In this document: positions 20,978-30,389 of the stretch, piece by piece
Numbering within the stretch: the first letter of the stretch is position 1
How the letters are laid out: each line of letters opens with the position of its first letter
Origin: Candidatus Rhodoferax randersensis
Lineage (GTDB): Bacteria; Pseudomonadota; Gammaproteobacteria; Burkholderiales; Burkholderiaceae_C
Assembly: GCA_016718155.1 (NCBI GenBank)
Contig: JADKEH010000002.1
Location: 310,001-374,000 of the forward strand
Length of the DNA: 64,000 nt
Direction: 5' to 3'
Translations under genes and position numbers: made by a program
Notes under the pieces: generated by a model
The model's database searches: none
The model's input: only the letters and a program-made list of their open reading frames with translations
Told to the model about the DNA's origin: nothing

Positions 20978-21532
20978 TCAGTGGCCGTCAAAGGCGATCA
21001 GGGTGAACAAGGGCAACCCGGCGGATTTCAGTTTGCCCGAGCCGCCGAGTTCAGGTAGATCGACGATGGCGGCGCCCTCCATGACCTGGGCGCCGAGCTT
21101 TTCTAGAAGCTTCTTGCCGGCCATCATGGTCCCACCAGTGGCGATCAGATCATCGATCAGCAGCACCCGGTCGCCCGCCTTGACCGCATCGGTGTGCAGT
21201 TCCACCGTGGCACTTCCATACTCCAGTTCATAGGTCTCCTCCACCGTGGTGAACGGCAGTTTGCCTTTTTTGCGAATGGGGACAAAACCGACATTGAGCA
21301 CGTAGGCGACCACTGAACCCAGAATGAACCCTCGCGCATCCAAACCGGCCACCACGTCGGGGCGCTTGGCCGGATCCATATAACGGTGCACAAAGGCATC
21401 GATCAGGACCCGAAACACCTTGGCGTTTTGCAGCAAGGGCGTGATGTCCCGGAACTGGACGCCTGGAGCGGGCCAGTCCGGTACGGTGCGAATGTGGTCC
21501 CGAAGGTATTGGTTAACGCTGCGGCCTTGCAT
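20978..21532 (-). CDS. apt: Adenine phosphoribosyltransferase
   Basis: 184 residues. [28 protein letters not shown] at the start, [11 protein letters not shown] and the PRPP-binding loop [17 protein letters not shown] are diagnostic for Apt. It converts adenine and PRPP to AMP and pyrophosphate for purine salvage. It converges on the hypothetical gene to its left and lies downstream of the antiporter gene on the same strand. Confidence 0.96.
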   Translation of the reverse strand: MQGRSVNQYLRDHIRTVPDWPAPGVQFRDITPLLQNAKVFRVLIDAFVHRYMDPAKRPDVVAGLDARGFILGSVVAYVLNVGFVPIRKKGKLPFTTVEETYELEYGSATVELHTDAVKAGDRVLLIDDLIATGGTMMAGKKLLEKLGAQVMEGAAIVDLPELGGSGKLKSAGLPLFTLIAFDGH

Positions 21533-21603
21533 GGCTTGCCCAATGTAAAGAGATGCGCCGATTGTGCCTTGTCGCGTTGCCCGCCAAAGCCAGCCGCTGG
21601 GGT

Positions 21604-23589
21604 TTATCCCTTGAGCAGTTTCTGCTCGGCAATGGCCAGGGTCTCCGCCTTGCCCGACAACACCAGGGTGTCGCCATCTTCAAGTGTTGGGTCCTGGGCC
21701 AGATCCACTACCCTGCCAGCGCTTCGGCGCAGACTGATTGCCTGAACCTGCAGTGCATGCAGGGCCAGATTGCCCAAGGGCTTGCCGATCGATGCCGCCC
21801 CGAGCGGTAGCGTGACCGTGCACAGCCGCTCCAGTTTGAGCTCATCGACCGAGTCGTCATCGGCGCCGTGAAAGTAGCCGCGCAACAGCTTGTAGCGGGC
21901 GTCACGTTGATCCTGCACGATGCGAATCACACGGCGCATCGGCACCCCCACCAAGGCCAGCGCATGGCTGGCCAACATCAAGGAACCCTCGATCGCCTCG
22001 GGCACCACTTCCGTCGCGCCCGCGTCGCGCAGGGTGTCGAGGTCATGGTCATCCTGCGTGCGCACAATCACCGGCACCTGCGGGGCGTGGGCGCGCACGT
22101 TGGCCAAGACTTTCAAGGCGCCGGGCACTTCCAGGTAAGTGATGACCACCGCGCTGGCGCGCGCCAGTCCGGCGGCGATCAGCGCCTGCAAACGCGCTGC
22201 ATCACCGAACACCACCGAGTCGCCAGCGGCGGCCGCCTGGCGCACTCGGTCCGGATCGAGGTCCAGCGCCATGTAGGGGATACCCTCGCGCTCCAGCATG
22301 CGAGCCAGATTCTGGCCACAACGACCATAACCACAGATGATCACGTGCTTGTTGGCGTTGATGGACTTGCGCGCGATGGTGGTCATCTGCAAGGATTGCT
22401 GCAACCACTCGCTGGCCACCAGCTTCATCACAATCGCGTTGCTGTACATGATGATGAAAGGCGTGCTGAGCATGGACAAGACCATGCTGGCCAGGATTGG
22501 GTTGAGCAGTTCCGCCGAGATCAGGGTGTTCTTGTGCGCCAGCGTCAGTAGCACGAAACCAAACTCGCCGGCCTGGGCCAGGTACAGGCCGGTGCGCAGC
22601 GACACACCGGAGGTGGCACCCAGCCCCCGGGCCAGAACCGCCACCACCCCTGCTTTGAACAACACCGGCAGCGTGACCAACAGCAGCACCAATGGCCAGC
22701 GCTCCAGCACCAAGCGCCAGTCGAGCATCATTCCGATGCTGATGAAGAAAAGACCCAGCAGCACGTCGTGAAAAGGACGGATGTCGGTTTCCACCTGGTG
22801 CTTGTACTCGGTCTCGGAAATCAGCATCCCGGCAATGAATGAGCCCAGCGCCAGGCTCAGACCCGCCAGTTCGGTCAACCACGCCAGTCCCAAAGTGATC
22901 AGCAACAGATTCAGCACGAACAGCTCTTCGCTCTTGCGCCGGGCGATCAGCGTCAACCACCAGCGCATGATGCGTTGCCCGCCAGCCAGCAGCAGGAAGA
23001 TCAACAGGGTGGCCTTGAGTCCGGCCACCGCGAGGGTTGTTATCAACTGTTCGGCGGACGCTCCCAGAGCGGGGATCAGCACCAACAGGGGGACGACGGC
23101 CAAGTCCTGGAACAGCAGCACGCCCATCACGCGTTTGCCGTGTTCAGACTCTATCTCCAGTCGCTCCGTCATCAATTTCACGACGATGGCGGTGCTGCTC
23201 ATGGCCAAGGCGCCTGACAGGGCCACCACGGTTTGCCAACTCATGCCCCAGCGTTGGGGGGCGATCACCCCGACCAATAACATGATCGCGATTGCGCCCA
23301 GCATGGTCACGGTCACCTGGAACAGCCCCAGACCAAATACGTGGCGGCGCATCGCCCTGAGCTTGGACAGGTTGAATTCCAGCCCAATCACGAACATCAG
23401 GAACACCACGCCAAACTCGCCCAGATGACGAACGCCATCCGCGTCCTTGGCGACCGCCAGCGCATTGGGACCGATCAGGACCCCAACGGCCAGATAACCC
23501 AGCATCGGCGGCAACTTGAGGTAACGGCAGGCCACGACGCCCAGCACGGCAGCCAGCAGGTAAAGCAGCGTGAGTTCAAGCGGCGACAT
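21604..23589 (-). CDS. CPA2-family potassium/proton antiporter with RCK domain (KefB/YbaL type)
   Basis: 661 residues. About 12 membrane segments form the Na+/H+ exchanger-like transport domain (residues 1-385; [33 protein letters not shown]). A Rossmann TrkA-N/RCK domain follows (about 410-530; [18 protein letters not shown]), then a TrkA-C domain (about 580-655). This layout is that of KefB/KefC/YbaL potassium-efflux systems, gated by nucleotides or glutathione adducts. No ancillary KefF/KefG gene is adjacent. Confidence 0.88.
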   Translation of the reverse strand: MSPLELTLLYLLAAVLGVVACRYLKLPPMLGYLAVGVLIGPNALAVAKDADGVRHLGEFGVVFLMFVIGLEFNLSKLRAMRRHVFGLGLFQVTVTMLGAIAIMLLVGVIAPQRWGMSWQTVVALSGALAMSSTAIVVKLMTERLEIESEHGKRVMGVLLFQDLAVVPLLVLIPALGASAEQLITTLAVAGLKATLLIFLLLAGGQRIMRWWLTLIARRKSEELFVLNLLLITLGLAWLTELAGLSLALGSFIAGMLISETEYKHQVETDIRPFHDVLLGLFFISIGMMLDWRLVLERWPLVLLLVTLPVLFKAGVVAVLARGLGATSGVSLRTGLYLAQAGEFGFVLLTLAHKNTLISAELLNPILASMVLSMLSTPFIIMYSNAIVMKLVASEWLQQSLQMTTIARKSINANKHVIICGYGRCGQNLARMLEREGIPYMALDLDPDRVRQAAAAGDSVVFGDAARLQALIAAGLARASAVVITYLEVPGALKVLANVRAHAPQVPVIVRTQDDHDLDTLRDAGATEVVPEAIEGSLMLASHALALVGVPMRRVIRIVQDQRDARYKLLRGYFHGADDDSVDELKLERLCTVTLPLGAASIGKPLGNLALHALQVQAISLRRSAGRVVDLAQDPTLEDGDTLVLSGKAETLAIAEQKLLKG

Positions 23590-23632
23590 CCCCGCATCCT
23601 AACAACTGCCATCGCATCTATAAAATGTCTGC

Positions 23633-24634
23633 ATGAAACGCGAACCTCTTAGGAACCTTTCGCCCGCGGCGGAGCAAGCTATTCGACTGGCCATGGAGAC
23701 CCTGGACATTGAAGCCGCCGCCGTGCTAGGGCTCAAAAAGCACGTCGGCGTGTCGTTTGCCAGGGTGGTTGAGTTGGTGCTCGGCGTCACGGGTCGCGTC
23801 GTGGTCATGGGCATGGGCAAGAGTGGTCATGTAGGGCGAAAGATCGCCGCCACGCTGGCTTCCACCGGAACCCCGGCCATGTTTGTCAACACCGGTGAGG
23901 CCAGCCATGGCGACCTTGGAATGATCACCGCGTTGGATGTGGTGCTGGCGATCTCCAACAGTGGCGAGACCGATGAGTTGACCTCCATATTGCCGGTGCT
24001 CAAGCGTCTGGGCGCGCCACTGGTTGCGATGACCGGCAATCCCGAATCAACCTTGGCGCGCCACGCTGATGTGTTCCTGAATTGTGGTGTCGACAAAGAG
24101 GCGTGTCCGCTCAATTTAGCGCCAACGGCGAGCACGACCGCGCAACTGGCACTGGGCGACGCGCTGGCGGTAGCGTTGCTCGATGCGCGCGGATTCAAGG
24201 CGGAGGACTTCGCGCGCTCCCATCCGGGCGGGGCACTTGGCCGCAAGTTGCTGACCCATGTGAGCGATGTCATGCGTGTTGGCGATGCGGTGCCCAAAGT
24301 CGGGTTGGATGCGAGTTTCAGCGAGTTGATGCGGGAAATGAGCAGCAAGGGCCTCGGAGCGGCCGCCGTCGTCGATCAACAGGGTCGCGTGGCAGGCATC
24401 TTTACTGACGGCGATTTGCGTCGGCTGATCGAACAGGGTGTCGACTTGCGGGGCATGCATGCCCAGCAGGTGATGCACCAAAAGCCCCGCACGATTTCAG
24501 CCAATGCGCTGGCCGTGGAGGCTGCCGGGTTGATGGAACTCCAACGTATTACCAGTGTGCTGGTGCTTGATGCCGAGGGCCGACTCGGTGGTGCCCTCAA
24601 CATCAACGACCTGATGCGAGCCAAGGTCATCTGA
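23633..24634 (+). CDS. kdsD: Arabinose-5-phosphate isomerase (KpsF/GutQ family)
   Basis: 333 residues. A SIS domain (about 40-180; VVVMGMGKSGHVGRKIAATLASTGTPA) is followed by two CBS domains (about 205-330). It converts ribulose-5-phosphate to arabinose-5-phosphate, the first step to Kdo. The stop codon overlaps the start of kdsC, so this is an operon with kdsC and lptC. It is divergent from the antiporter gene with 43 bases between. Confidence 0.95.
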   Translation: MKREPLRNLSPAAEQAIRLAMETLDIEAAAVLGLKKHVGVSFARVVELVLGVTGRVVVMGMGKSGHVGRKIAATLASTGTPAMFVNTGEASHGDLGMITALDVVLAISNSGETDELTSILPVLKRLGAPLVAMTGNPESTLARHADVFLNCGVDKEACPLNLAPTASTTAQLALGDALAVALLDARGFKAEDFARSHPGGALGRKLLTHVSDVMRVGDAVPKVGLDASFSELMREMSSKGLGAAAVVDQQGRVAGIFTDGDLRRLIEQGVDLRGMHAQQVMHQKPRTISANALAVEAAGLMELQRITSVLVLDAEGRLGGALNINDLMRAKVI

Positions 24635-25179
24635 TGAAGCCGGTCTTGACCTTCCCCGCAGCGTTGTTGCTGAAGGCGCAGGGTATTCGCATCGCTTTCT
24701 TTGATGTCGACGGTGTGTTGACGGACGGGGGACTCCATTTCTCGGAACAGGGCGAGACGCTCAAGCGCTTCAATACGTTGGATGGCCACGGTCTGAAGCT
24801 GCTGCAGCGCGCAGGAATTGTCCCGGTGGTGATTACCGGGCGTGATTCCTTGGCGCTGCGCAATCGGCTTCAAGCGCTGGGCGTGGTGCACGCCCACTTC
24901 GGGACCGAAAACAAGGGTCCGGCCGCCGTTCAGACTTTGCAGGAGCTTGGGCTCAACTGGTCGCAGGCGGCAGCCATGGGTGACGACTGGCCCGACCTGG
25001 CCGTGATGCGCCAATGCGCCTTCGCCTGCGCCCCGGCCAATGCGCATGCAGAGGTGAAGGCACACGCCGATCATGTCACCACCGAGCATGGCGGCCACGG
25101 CGCTGCGCGCGCGTTTTGCGATCTGTTGTTGGTTGCCAGCGGTCGATACGCGGGCTTGCTTGAGGACGCTGCCCGGTGA
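24634..25179 (+). CDS. kdsC: Kdo-8-phosphate phosphatase
   Basis: 181 residues, HAD superfamily C0 type without cap: IAFFDVDGVLTDGGLHFS (nucleophile and acid Asp pair), VVITGRDS, and MGDDWPDLAVM. These are the KdsC signatures. It removes phosphate from Kdo-8-P to give Kdo for lipopolysaccharide inner core. It overlaps kdsD (one base) and lptC (four bases). Confidence 0.96.
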   Translation: MKPVLTFPAALLLKAQGIRIAFFDVDGVLTDGGLHFSEQGETLKRFNTLDGHGLKLLQRAGIVPVVITGRDSLALRNRLQALGVVHAHFGTENKGPAAVQTLQELGLNWSQAAAMGDDWPDLAVMRQCAFACAPANAHAEVKAHADHVTTEHGGHGAARAFCDLLLVASGRYAGLLEDAAR

Positions 25180-25793
25180 GAACCCTGCTTCGATCAGCTT
25201 GGGCACGGCTGTCGCTGTACATTCCTGTCGTTCTGATGGGGCTATTGGCGCTCAGCACCTATTGGCTGGTTCGCAGCACGCCGGCCTTGGTGCCGACCGC
25301 TGCACCTGGACCCGCACGGCACGAGCCAGACTACTTCATGCAGAACTTTTCGGTTCGTACTTTTGGTGATTCCGGACGCCTCAAGACGGAAGTGCTGGGT
25401 ACGCAGGCGCGTCACTACCCCGACTCCGACACACTTGAAATCGATGCCGTTCGGATCCGCTCCTTCGATCTGGCGGGTCGATTGACCACCGCCAGCGCCC
25501 AGCAGGCCTTGGCCAATGGGGATGTTTCCGAGATTCAACTGTCGGGCAACGCCCGCGTGGTGAGGCAGGCTTCGGTGGACGCCGCGGGCAAAGCCGTGCC
25601 GGAATTGGCTTATCAGGGCGAGTTCCTGCATGCGTTCATCGACAGTGAACGTGTCAGGTCCCACTTACCGGTGCAACTCACCGCTGGCAATGACCGATTC
25701 ACGGCCGACGCCATGGACTATGAGAATGCCGAGCGTGTGATTGCGCTCAAAGGCCGAGTGCGCGGTGTTTTGGCCGCTACCCGCCGCAACTAG
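25176..25793 (+). CDS. lptC: LPS export protein LptC
   Basis: 205 residues. One N-terminal membrane anchor (about 12-33) is followed by a periplasmic beta-jellyroll with DYFMQNFSVRTFGDSGRLKTEVLGTQARHYPD and ERVRSHLPVQLT, as in LptC. It hands LPS from the LptBFG transporter to LptA. In many Burkholderiales lptA and lptB follow directly; here a dehydrogenase gene comes next, so lptA and lptB lie elsewhere or are absent from this locus. Confidence 0.92.
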   Translation: MRTLLRSAWARLSLYIPVVLMGLLALSTYWLVRSTPALVPTAAPGPARHEPDYFMQNFSVRTFGDSGRLKTEVLGTQARHYPDSDTLEIDAVRIRSFDLAGRLTTASAQQALANGDVSEIQLSGNARVVRQASVDAAGKAVPELAYQGEFLHAFIDSERVRSHLPVQLTAGNDRFTADAMDYENAERVIALKGRVRGVLAATRRN

Positions 25794-25811
25794 ACGGCAG
25801 GCGCTCGCTGG

Positions 25812-26588
25812 ATGGCCAAACTGCTGTTCCTTACCGGCGCATCCAGCGGACTCGGGCAGGCCTTAGCCTGGCGCTTTTACCAGGCTGGTTATTCGCTCGC
25901 GCTGGCAGCTCGACGGACCGAAGACATCGAGGCGTGGGCGGCATTGCACGGTTTGGCCGCTGACCGCTATCGGGTCTACCGTGCCGATGTATCAGTGATT
26001 GACAGCATTGTCGCAGCCGCGCAGGCCTGTCTGGCCAGTCAAGGCGTGCCTGACGTCGTGCTGGCCTGTGCTGGCATCAGCGTTGGGGTGGACACTCGGC
26101 AGCGCACCGACCTGGACGTGATGGCCGCCACGTTTGCAACCAACAACATCGGGACGGCCGCTACGTTTCACCCGTTTGTCGAGCCAATGTGCAGGCGTGG
26201 CACCGGTACCTTGGTGGGCATCGGCAGCGTCAACGGCATTCGCGGATTTGCAGGACACGGTGCAAATTGCCCGAGCAAGGCCGCATTGATCAGCTACTGC
26301 GAGTGTCTTCGCCTGGAACTTCGGGGCAGCGGCGTCAGGGTTGTGACGATCTCGCCAGGCTACATTGATACACCCCTGACCCGTAAGAACACCTATGGCA
26401 TGCCTTTTCTGATGCCCGCCGAGCGCTTTGCAGAGCAGGCTTTCACGGCAATAGAGGCCAACACCAGCTACCGCGTCATTCCGTGGCAAATGGGATGGCT
26501 TGCCAAGTTGCTGAGAATCTTGCCCAACTGGCTGTTTGATCGCGCATTTGCCGGACGAGCCAGAAAACCGCGCAGCCCAACCAGCTGA
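25812..26588 (+). CDS. Short-chain dehydrogenase/reductase family protein with altered active site
   Basis: 258 residues. The Rossmann start LFLTGASSGLGQALA, VLACAGIS and the catalytic serine in GIGSVNGIRG are normal. In the YxxxK motif the sequence is GANCPSKAALISY, so the tyrosine is replaced by Asn (AAT instead of TAT) while the lysine remains. C-terminal hydrophobic segment WLAKLLRILPNWLFDRAF resembles peripheral membrane SDRs. If the base is read correctly, redox activity should be low or absent. It starts 18 bases after lptC and may be co-transcribed. Confidence 0.85.
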   Translation: MAKLLFLTGASSGLGQALAWRFYQAGYSLALAARRTEDIEAWAALHGLAADRYRVYRADVSVIDSIVAAAQACLASQGVPDVVLACAGISVGVDTRQRTDLDVMAATFATNNIGTAATFHPFVEPMCRRGTGTLVGIGSVNGIRGFAGHGANCPSKAALISYCECLRLELRGSGVRVVTISPGYIDTPLTRKNTYGMPFLMPAERFAEQAFTAIEANTSYRVIPWQMGWLAKLLRILPNWLFDRAFAGRARKPRSPTS

Positions 26589-26631
26589 GTTTTCCTGGTG
26601 TCGATCCGGCGGCCATGCTGGCTGGCATGAA

Positions 26632-26655
26632 AAAAGGCTCCCTGCGGAGCCTTTT
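26632..26655. terminator. Bidirectional intrinsic terminator
   Basis: AAAAGGCTCC and GGAGCCTTTT form a perfect ten-pair stem around CTGC. The T run serves the rightward kdsD-kdsC-lptC-SDR unit, and the A run on the other side serves the leftward RRM gene. Confidence 0.9.
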
Positions 26656-26682
26656 GTTGGATGGAGTAAACCAGCCGGATGC

Positions 26683-27111
26683 TTAGTAGCTGCTGCGGCC
26701 ACCGCCGTAGCCACCACCACCGCCGCCGCCAGAGCGACCACCGCCGCCGCCGCCGCCGTAGCCACCACCGCCGCCGCCACCACTGCGGCTGCCACCACCA
26801 CCACCAAAGCCGCCGCCACCGCCGCCGCCAAAGCCGCCGCCACCGCTACGGGGGGGGCGGGCTTCCATCGGGCGAGCTTCGTTGACAACCAAACCGCGAC
26901 CGCCAAATTGCTGACCATTGACACCGTTGATTGCGGCTTGCGCTTCGGCATCGCTGCCCATTTCAACAAAGCCGAAACCCTTGGAGCGACCGGTGTCGCG
27001 TTCCATCATGACTTTGGCGCTGGTGACGGTGCCGTGAGGAGCGAACGTCTGCTGCAGATCTTCGTCACGGAAAGAATAGGGCAGGTTGCCCACGTAAAGT
27101 TTGTTGCCCAT
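26683..27111 (-). CDS. Glycine-rich RRM RNA-binding protein
   Basis: 142 residues from ATG 27111. Residues 3-80 are a single RRM with RNP2 KLYVGNLPYS and RNP1 RSKGFGFVEM. Residues 88-142 are almost pure glycine with scattered Ser, Arg, Tyr and Phe (FGGGG, YGGGG units), ending GGGRSSY. This is the bacterial counterpart of cold-shock glycine-rich proteins and likely binds RNA in the cytosol. The glycine tract is encoded by GGC/GGT-type repeats (26690-26850), which may vary in length by slippage. Confidence 0.92.
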   Translation of the reverse strand: MGNKLYVGNLPYSFRDEDLQQTFAPHGTVTSAKVMMERDTGRSKGFGFVEMGSDAEAQAAINGVNGQQFGGRGLVVNEARPMEARPPRSGGGGFGGGGGGGFGGGGGSRSGGGGGGGYGGGGGGGRSGGGGGGGYGGGRSSY

Positions 27112-27348
27112 GAAAGGACTCCTCAAAAAGACTCAAAACGCGATGGAGTCCAATAACCGCAATTAACCCGCTATCAACAAACCAATGAAGACTTAAAGCA
27201 GACGCGAAACTGACTAAACACCGCAAACTAATACCGCCGTTAAACGGCGATACGCGACCATTATGCTTGAACTCTCAGGATTTCACAAATATTTTGGAAA
27301 ACGTTGGTCAAGGTCGCGGCAATCCGGTTCAATTGGTGCTAGCGCGCC
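27112..27348. other. Upstream region of the RRM gene
   Basis: 237 bases between the RRM start and the end of the anti-sigma gene, both leftward. The region is noticeably AT-richer than its surroundings, with A/T-rich segments around 27150-27290, and should contain the RRM promoter and a long leader. I see no defined RNA motif or coding frame. Confidence 0.4.
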
Positions 27349-27588
27349 TTATGCGCCAGAATTGGTCGGGTGCTCTTTTTGGGACGCCGGCACGTCAGGC
27401 GCTTCGTAGTTGCGCCATTGCTTCATGACGTTGTGCATGGTCAGGACTTGCCGTTCAAATCCGGTGCAGCCTGCACACATCGCCAGGTGCAAGCGCAGGC
27501 CCAAGCGCTCGGCCAGCGGCAACGCCCGGTCCTCCCGTGCAATCAACAGGGCGGCGACTTGCCGGCAGGTGCGTCGAATAGACATCAT
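27349..27588 (-). CDS. Zinc-finger anti-sigma factor
   Basis: 79 residues from ATG 27588, which overlaps the stop of the sigma gene by four bases. It contains TCRQVAALLIARED and LRLHLAMCAGCTGFERQV, giving the HxxxCxxC zinc anti-sigma (ZAS) motif. There is no membrane span, so it is a soluble anti-sigma like ChrR-type rather than an RseA-type protein. It likely holds the cognate ECF sigma until a metal or redox signal is sensed. The C-terminal tail (KQWRNYEAPDVPAS) is disordered. Confidence 0.75.
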   Translation of the reverse strand: MMSIRRTCRQVAALLIAREDRALPLAERLGLRLHLAMCAGCTGFERQVLTMHNVMKQWRNYEAPDVPASQKEHPTNSGA

Positions 27589-28202
27589 GTGGCCTTGGGA
27601 CTGGCAAACCAGTTCAGTTCCAGGCATTCCCTCAGGCGCAGACGTGCGCGGTGCAACTGGACGTACAAGTTGGTCGGTGTCAGATTCAACTCCTTACAAA
27701 TTTCCTCGCTGGAGAGCTCCAGCCACTCGCGCATCAGAAACAGGCGCCCTTGAGTGGCGGGCAGTTTATTGGTGCAGGCGTCCAGGACCTCAAAGAACTG
27801 GCGGCTGGTGATCTGCTGCTCGGGGTTGCCCCAGTCGGCGGGCGCTTGCACGAAGTGCCCGTCGGCCTTGAAGTCAAGGTATTCAAGGGGATCGGCGTCC
27901 TCGTCGTCGCCTGTGGACAGGCCACTGACTTCGCGACGGTGGTGTCGCAGTGCATCAATTACTTTGTGCTTGAGGATGCCAACCAGCCAGGTTTTGAGTT
28001 GGGAGCGATTGGCAAAGGCCTGCGGCTTGGCCAGCGCTGCCAGAACCGTCTCGGACACCGCATCCTCGGCCCAGGTGTCGTTGCGCAATTGCAAACGGGC
28101 AAATCTAAGCAGGTACTGGTGGCAGTCGATGAGCTGCTGTTCAAAGGTCAGCGAAGTCGCGGCAATGATAGGCGTGCTCCTGATAGAGGTGGACGAGGGC
28201 AT
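27585..28202 (-). CDS. ECF-family RNA polymerase sigma factor
   Basis: 205 residues. Sigma region 2 (about 22-90) has LLRFARLQLRNDTWAEDAVSETVLAAL and KTWLVGILKHKVIDALR. A linker with acidic residues follows. Region 4 (about 135-195) has FLMREWLELSSEEICKELNLTPTNLYVQLHRARLRLRECL. Regions 1 and 3 are absent, as in ECF sigmas. It is paired with the ZAS anti-sigma and divergent from the buf operon 170 bases away, which is its probable target, by analogy with sigma-controlled DUF2282/DUF692 operons in other proteobacteria. Confidence 0.88.
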   Translation of the reverse strand: MPSSTSIRSTPIIAATSLTFEQQLIDCHQYLLRFARLQLRNDTWAEDAVSETVLAALAKPQAFANRSQLKTWLVGILKHKVIDALRHHRREVSGLSTGDDEDADPLEYLDFKADGHFVQAPADWGNPEQQITSRQFFEVLDACTNKLPATQGRLFLMREWLELSSEEICKELNLTPTNLYVQLHRARLRLRECLELNWFASPKAT

Positions 28203-28372
28203 GGCAGGTTGCAGAATGGTTGCGTTTCGACGGATGACCAGCGATTTCGTTGATGAGGTGTAAGGATGGCCGACTCGACATGACTAAACCCTTGCCAGGA
28301 GACTGCAAGCGCAACCCAGGCTGGGCTTCGATTGGCGCCACTTTAAGCCATTCTTGATCAGGAGTATTTCAC

Positions 28373-28657
28373 ATGAACCAACGTGCAATGATTGTTGCTG
28401 CCGCAGCTTCGCTGATGTCTCTGACCTTTGTCGCAGTGCCTGCCCACGCCGCTGAGAAGGAGAAGTGCTTCGGCATCTCCAAGGCTGGTCAGAACGATTG
28501 CGCCAGCATTTCGGGCGCGCATTCGTGTTCCGGCCAGGCCAAAGTGGACATGGACAAGGGTGAGTGGAAGTACGTCGCCAAAGGGACCTGTAAGCAGATG
28601 AAGGGCTTGACGATGGACGAGGCCAAAGCCGAAGCCGAAGCATCGAAGAAGACTTGA
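28373..28657 (+). CDS. bufA1: DUF2282 bufferin-type RiPP precursor (BufA1)
   Basis: 94 residues. A signal peptide (hydrophobic residues about 7-26, cleavage AHA-AEK) is followed by [24 protein letters not shown] and GTCKQM, holding the four cysteines of DUF2282. An AGGAG ribosome site lies upstream. DUF2282 proteins with DUF692/DUF2063 partners have been described as bufferins: cysteines are modified by the partner enzymes and the exported product binds copper. The C-terminal tail after GTCKQMKG ([15 protein letters not shown]) is longer and more charged than I expect for the family. Confidence 0.85.
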   Translation: MNQRAMIVAAAASLMSLTFVAVPAHAAEKEKCFGISKAGQNDCASISGAHSCSGQAKVDMDKGEWKYVAKGTCKQMKGLTMDEAKAEAEASKKT

Positions 28658-28677
28658 ACCTCCAAGCCCTTGGAACC

Positions 28678-29610
28678 ATGGCGGTCGTTGCTTTGCCCAA
28701 GCGGGATGACGGCATGCCCGGTGCCCAAGCACCAGCGGTGGGTATTGGCTGGCGGCACCCCCACTATGCAGAGTTGATCGAACGGCTGGTTGACATTGAT
28801 TTTCTGGAGGTTCACTCGGAGAACTTCTTTGCCGACGGTGGTGCCAGTTTGGCTGTCTTGCAGCGCGCGCGTGAGCATTACCCGGTCAGCTTGCATGGCG
28901 TAGGCCTGTCCCTGGGCGCGGTCTCGGGGGTGGACCACTGGCACTTGGACCAACTGGCTCGCCTGGTGCAGCGGATTGAGCCGACATGGGTCAGTGACCA
29001 CGCGTGCTTTGCACGCGGCCTGTATGCGGGGGACATGATTCATGGCGCTGACCTGCTGCCCCTGCCCTGCACCACGGAGGCGCTAAATGTGTTGTGCGCC
29101 AACGTGCAGCAGGTACAGGACCGTTTGCAGCGTCGCCTGCTGGTGGAGAACGCCACCGCCTACCTGAACTGGAAGAGCGACCCTGACTACCCGGCGCTGA
29201 CCGAGCCCGTGTTCCTGACCGAGCTGGCTCGCCGCACCGGCTGTGGCCTTCTGGTGGATGTGAACAACATCTATGTGAATGCGCTCAACGCTCAAAGGGC
29301 GGGTGTCGACGGTGAGCCGGAGCAGCATTGCCGCCAATGGCTCGACGCAGTCCCGGTTGAGGCGGTTGGCGAAATCCATCTGGCCGGGCATTGCCATGTC
29401 AGCGACCAGCATGGCGATATCGTGATCGATGACCACGGTAGCCGCGTGTGTGAGGCGGTCTGGCGACTGTACCGGCATGCGCTGTCGCGGTTTGGCATGG
29501 TGCCCACCTTGATCGAGTGGGATACCAACATTCCCGCGCTGAATGTACTGCTGGACGAGGCGGCGCGTGCCAGGGAAATGGGACAGGCCGTATGGCAGGC
29601 CGCGCCGTGA
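28678..29610 (+). CDS. bufB: DUF692 multinuclear non-haem iron oxidase (BufB)
   Basis: 310 residues from ATG 28678 (GGAA six bases upstream); a TTG at 28654 overlapping the precursor stop is an alternative. TIM-barrel DUF692 motifs are present: [72 protein letters not shown] and IEWDTNIP. The His/Asp/Glu residues in these blocks bind the iron ions. Members such as MbnB and BufB oxidise peptide cysteines. It sits between its precursor and partner genes. Confidence 0.93.
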   Translation: MAVVALPKRDDGMPGAQAPAVGIGWRHPHYAELIERLVDIDFLEVHSENFFADGGASLAVLQRAREHYPVSLHGVGLSLGAVSGVDHWHLDQLARLVQRIEPTWVSDHACFARGLYAGDMIHGADLLPLPCTTEALNVLCANVQQVQDRLQRRLLVENATAYLNWKSDPDYPALTEPVFLTELARRTGCGLLVDVNNIYVNALNAQRAGVDGEPEQHCRQWLDAVPVEAVGEIHLAGHCHVSDQHGDIVIDDHGSRVCEAVWRLYRHALSRFGMVPTLIEWDTNIPALNVLLDEAARAREMGQAVWQAAP

Positions 29611-30389
29611 GTTCGCTGGCCGAGCAGCAGCAGGCCTTGCTCAAGGCCTTGTTTGCGCGGCCGACCGAGCTCGCGGCGCGCGATCTGGCAGTTCTCGTGC
29701 AGGGCGACTTCCGCAGAGGTCTCATGGCCTACCAGGCCAACGGGCACGACATGGCCGAGCGCGCACTGTCTGCGGCCTACCCGGTGATGCGCGAACTGCT
29801 GGGCCCAGAAAGCTTCAGTGACTTGGCGCGTGCGTTTTGGCATGCGCATCCGCCGCGCCAGGGGGATTTGGCGCGGTGGGGTGGCGGTCTGGACGCGTTC
29901 GTGCGAGACAGCGAACAGCTCAACCCGGAGCCCTATCTGCCCGATGTTGCGGCGGTCGAATGGGCTCTGCACCTGGCGTCCTGCGCCGCCGATCAAGCCG
30001 TGGATACCGCCAGCTTTTCCTTGTTGATGACGGCCGATCCGGCGGTGTTGACATTGGCGTTGGTGCCCGGTTGCGTGGCGCTGCAGAGTCCCTGGCCGGT
30101 AGTCAGCATTCTGGGTGCGCACCGGGACGGGACGCCCAGTCTTGACGAGGCTGGCGAGCGTCTGCGTGCCGGACTGGCCGAGTCTGCCGTGGTCTGGCGT
30201 GACGGGCTTCGTGCCTGTGTGCGCGACGCTCAAGCGGGCGAGGCGGTGTTCCTGACGGCGCTGCGCGCTGGTTGTTCCTTGGCCGCATCCCTGGATGCGG
30301 CGCTGGTGTTGGACTTGAATGCCTGGTTGCCGATGGCGGTGCAGACAGGCCTGTTGCTGGGCGCTCGGCCCCTGGCGGCTACCAGTTGA
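29592..30389 (+). CDS. bufC: DUF2063 partner protein (BufC)
   Basis: 265 residues from ATG 29592, overlapping bufB by 19 bases. The N-terminal DUF2063 domain (about 5-100) shows [41 protein letters not shown] and [16 protein letters not shown], the family pattern. The C-terminal half (about 120-260) is the less conserved region found in BufC. It is expected to bind the precursor leader and present it to the DUF692 oxidase. It overlaps the convergent amt gene by 11 bases. No DoxX-type fourth gene follows. Confidence 0.88.
   Translation: MAGRAVSSLAEQQQALLKALFARPTELAARDLAVLVQGDFRRGLMAYQANGHDMAERALSAAYPVMRELLGPESFSDLARAFWHAHPPRQGDLARWGGGLDAFVRDSEQLNPEPYLPDVAAVEWALHLASCAADQAVDTASFSLLMTADPAVLTLALVPGCVALQSPWPVVSILGAHRDGTPSLDEAGERLRAGLAESAVVWRDGLRACVRDAQAGEAVFLTALRAGCSLAASLDAALVLDLNAWLPMAVQTGLLLGARPLAATS

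Noticed and set aside
26690..26870. Repeat array resembling a CRISPR or minisatellite
   Set aside because: The repeats are in frame glycine codons of the RRM gene.
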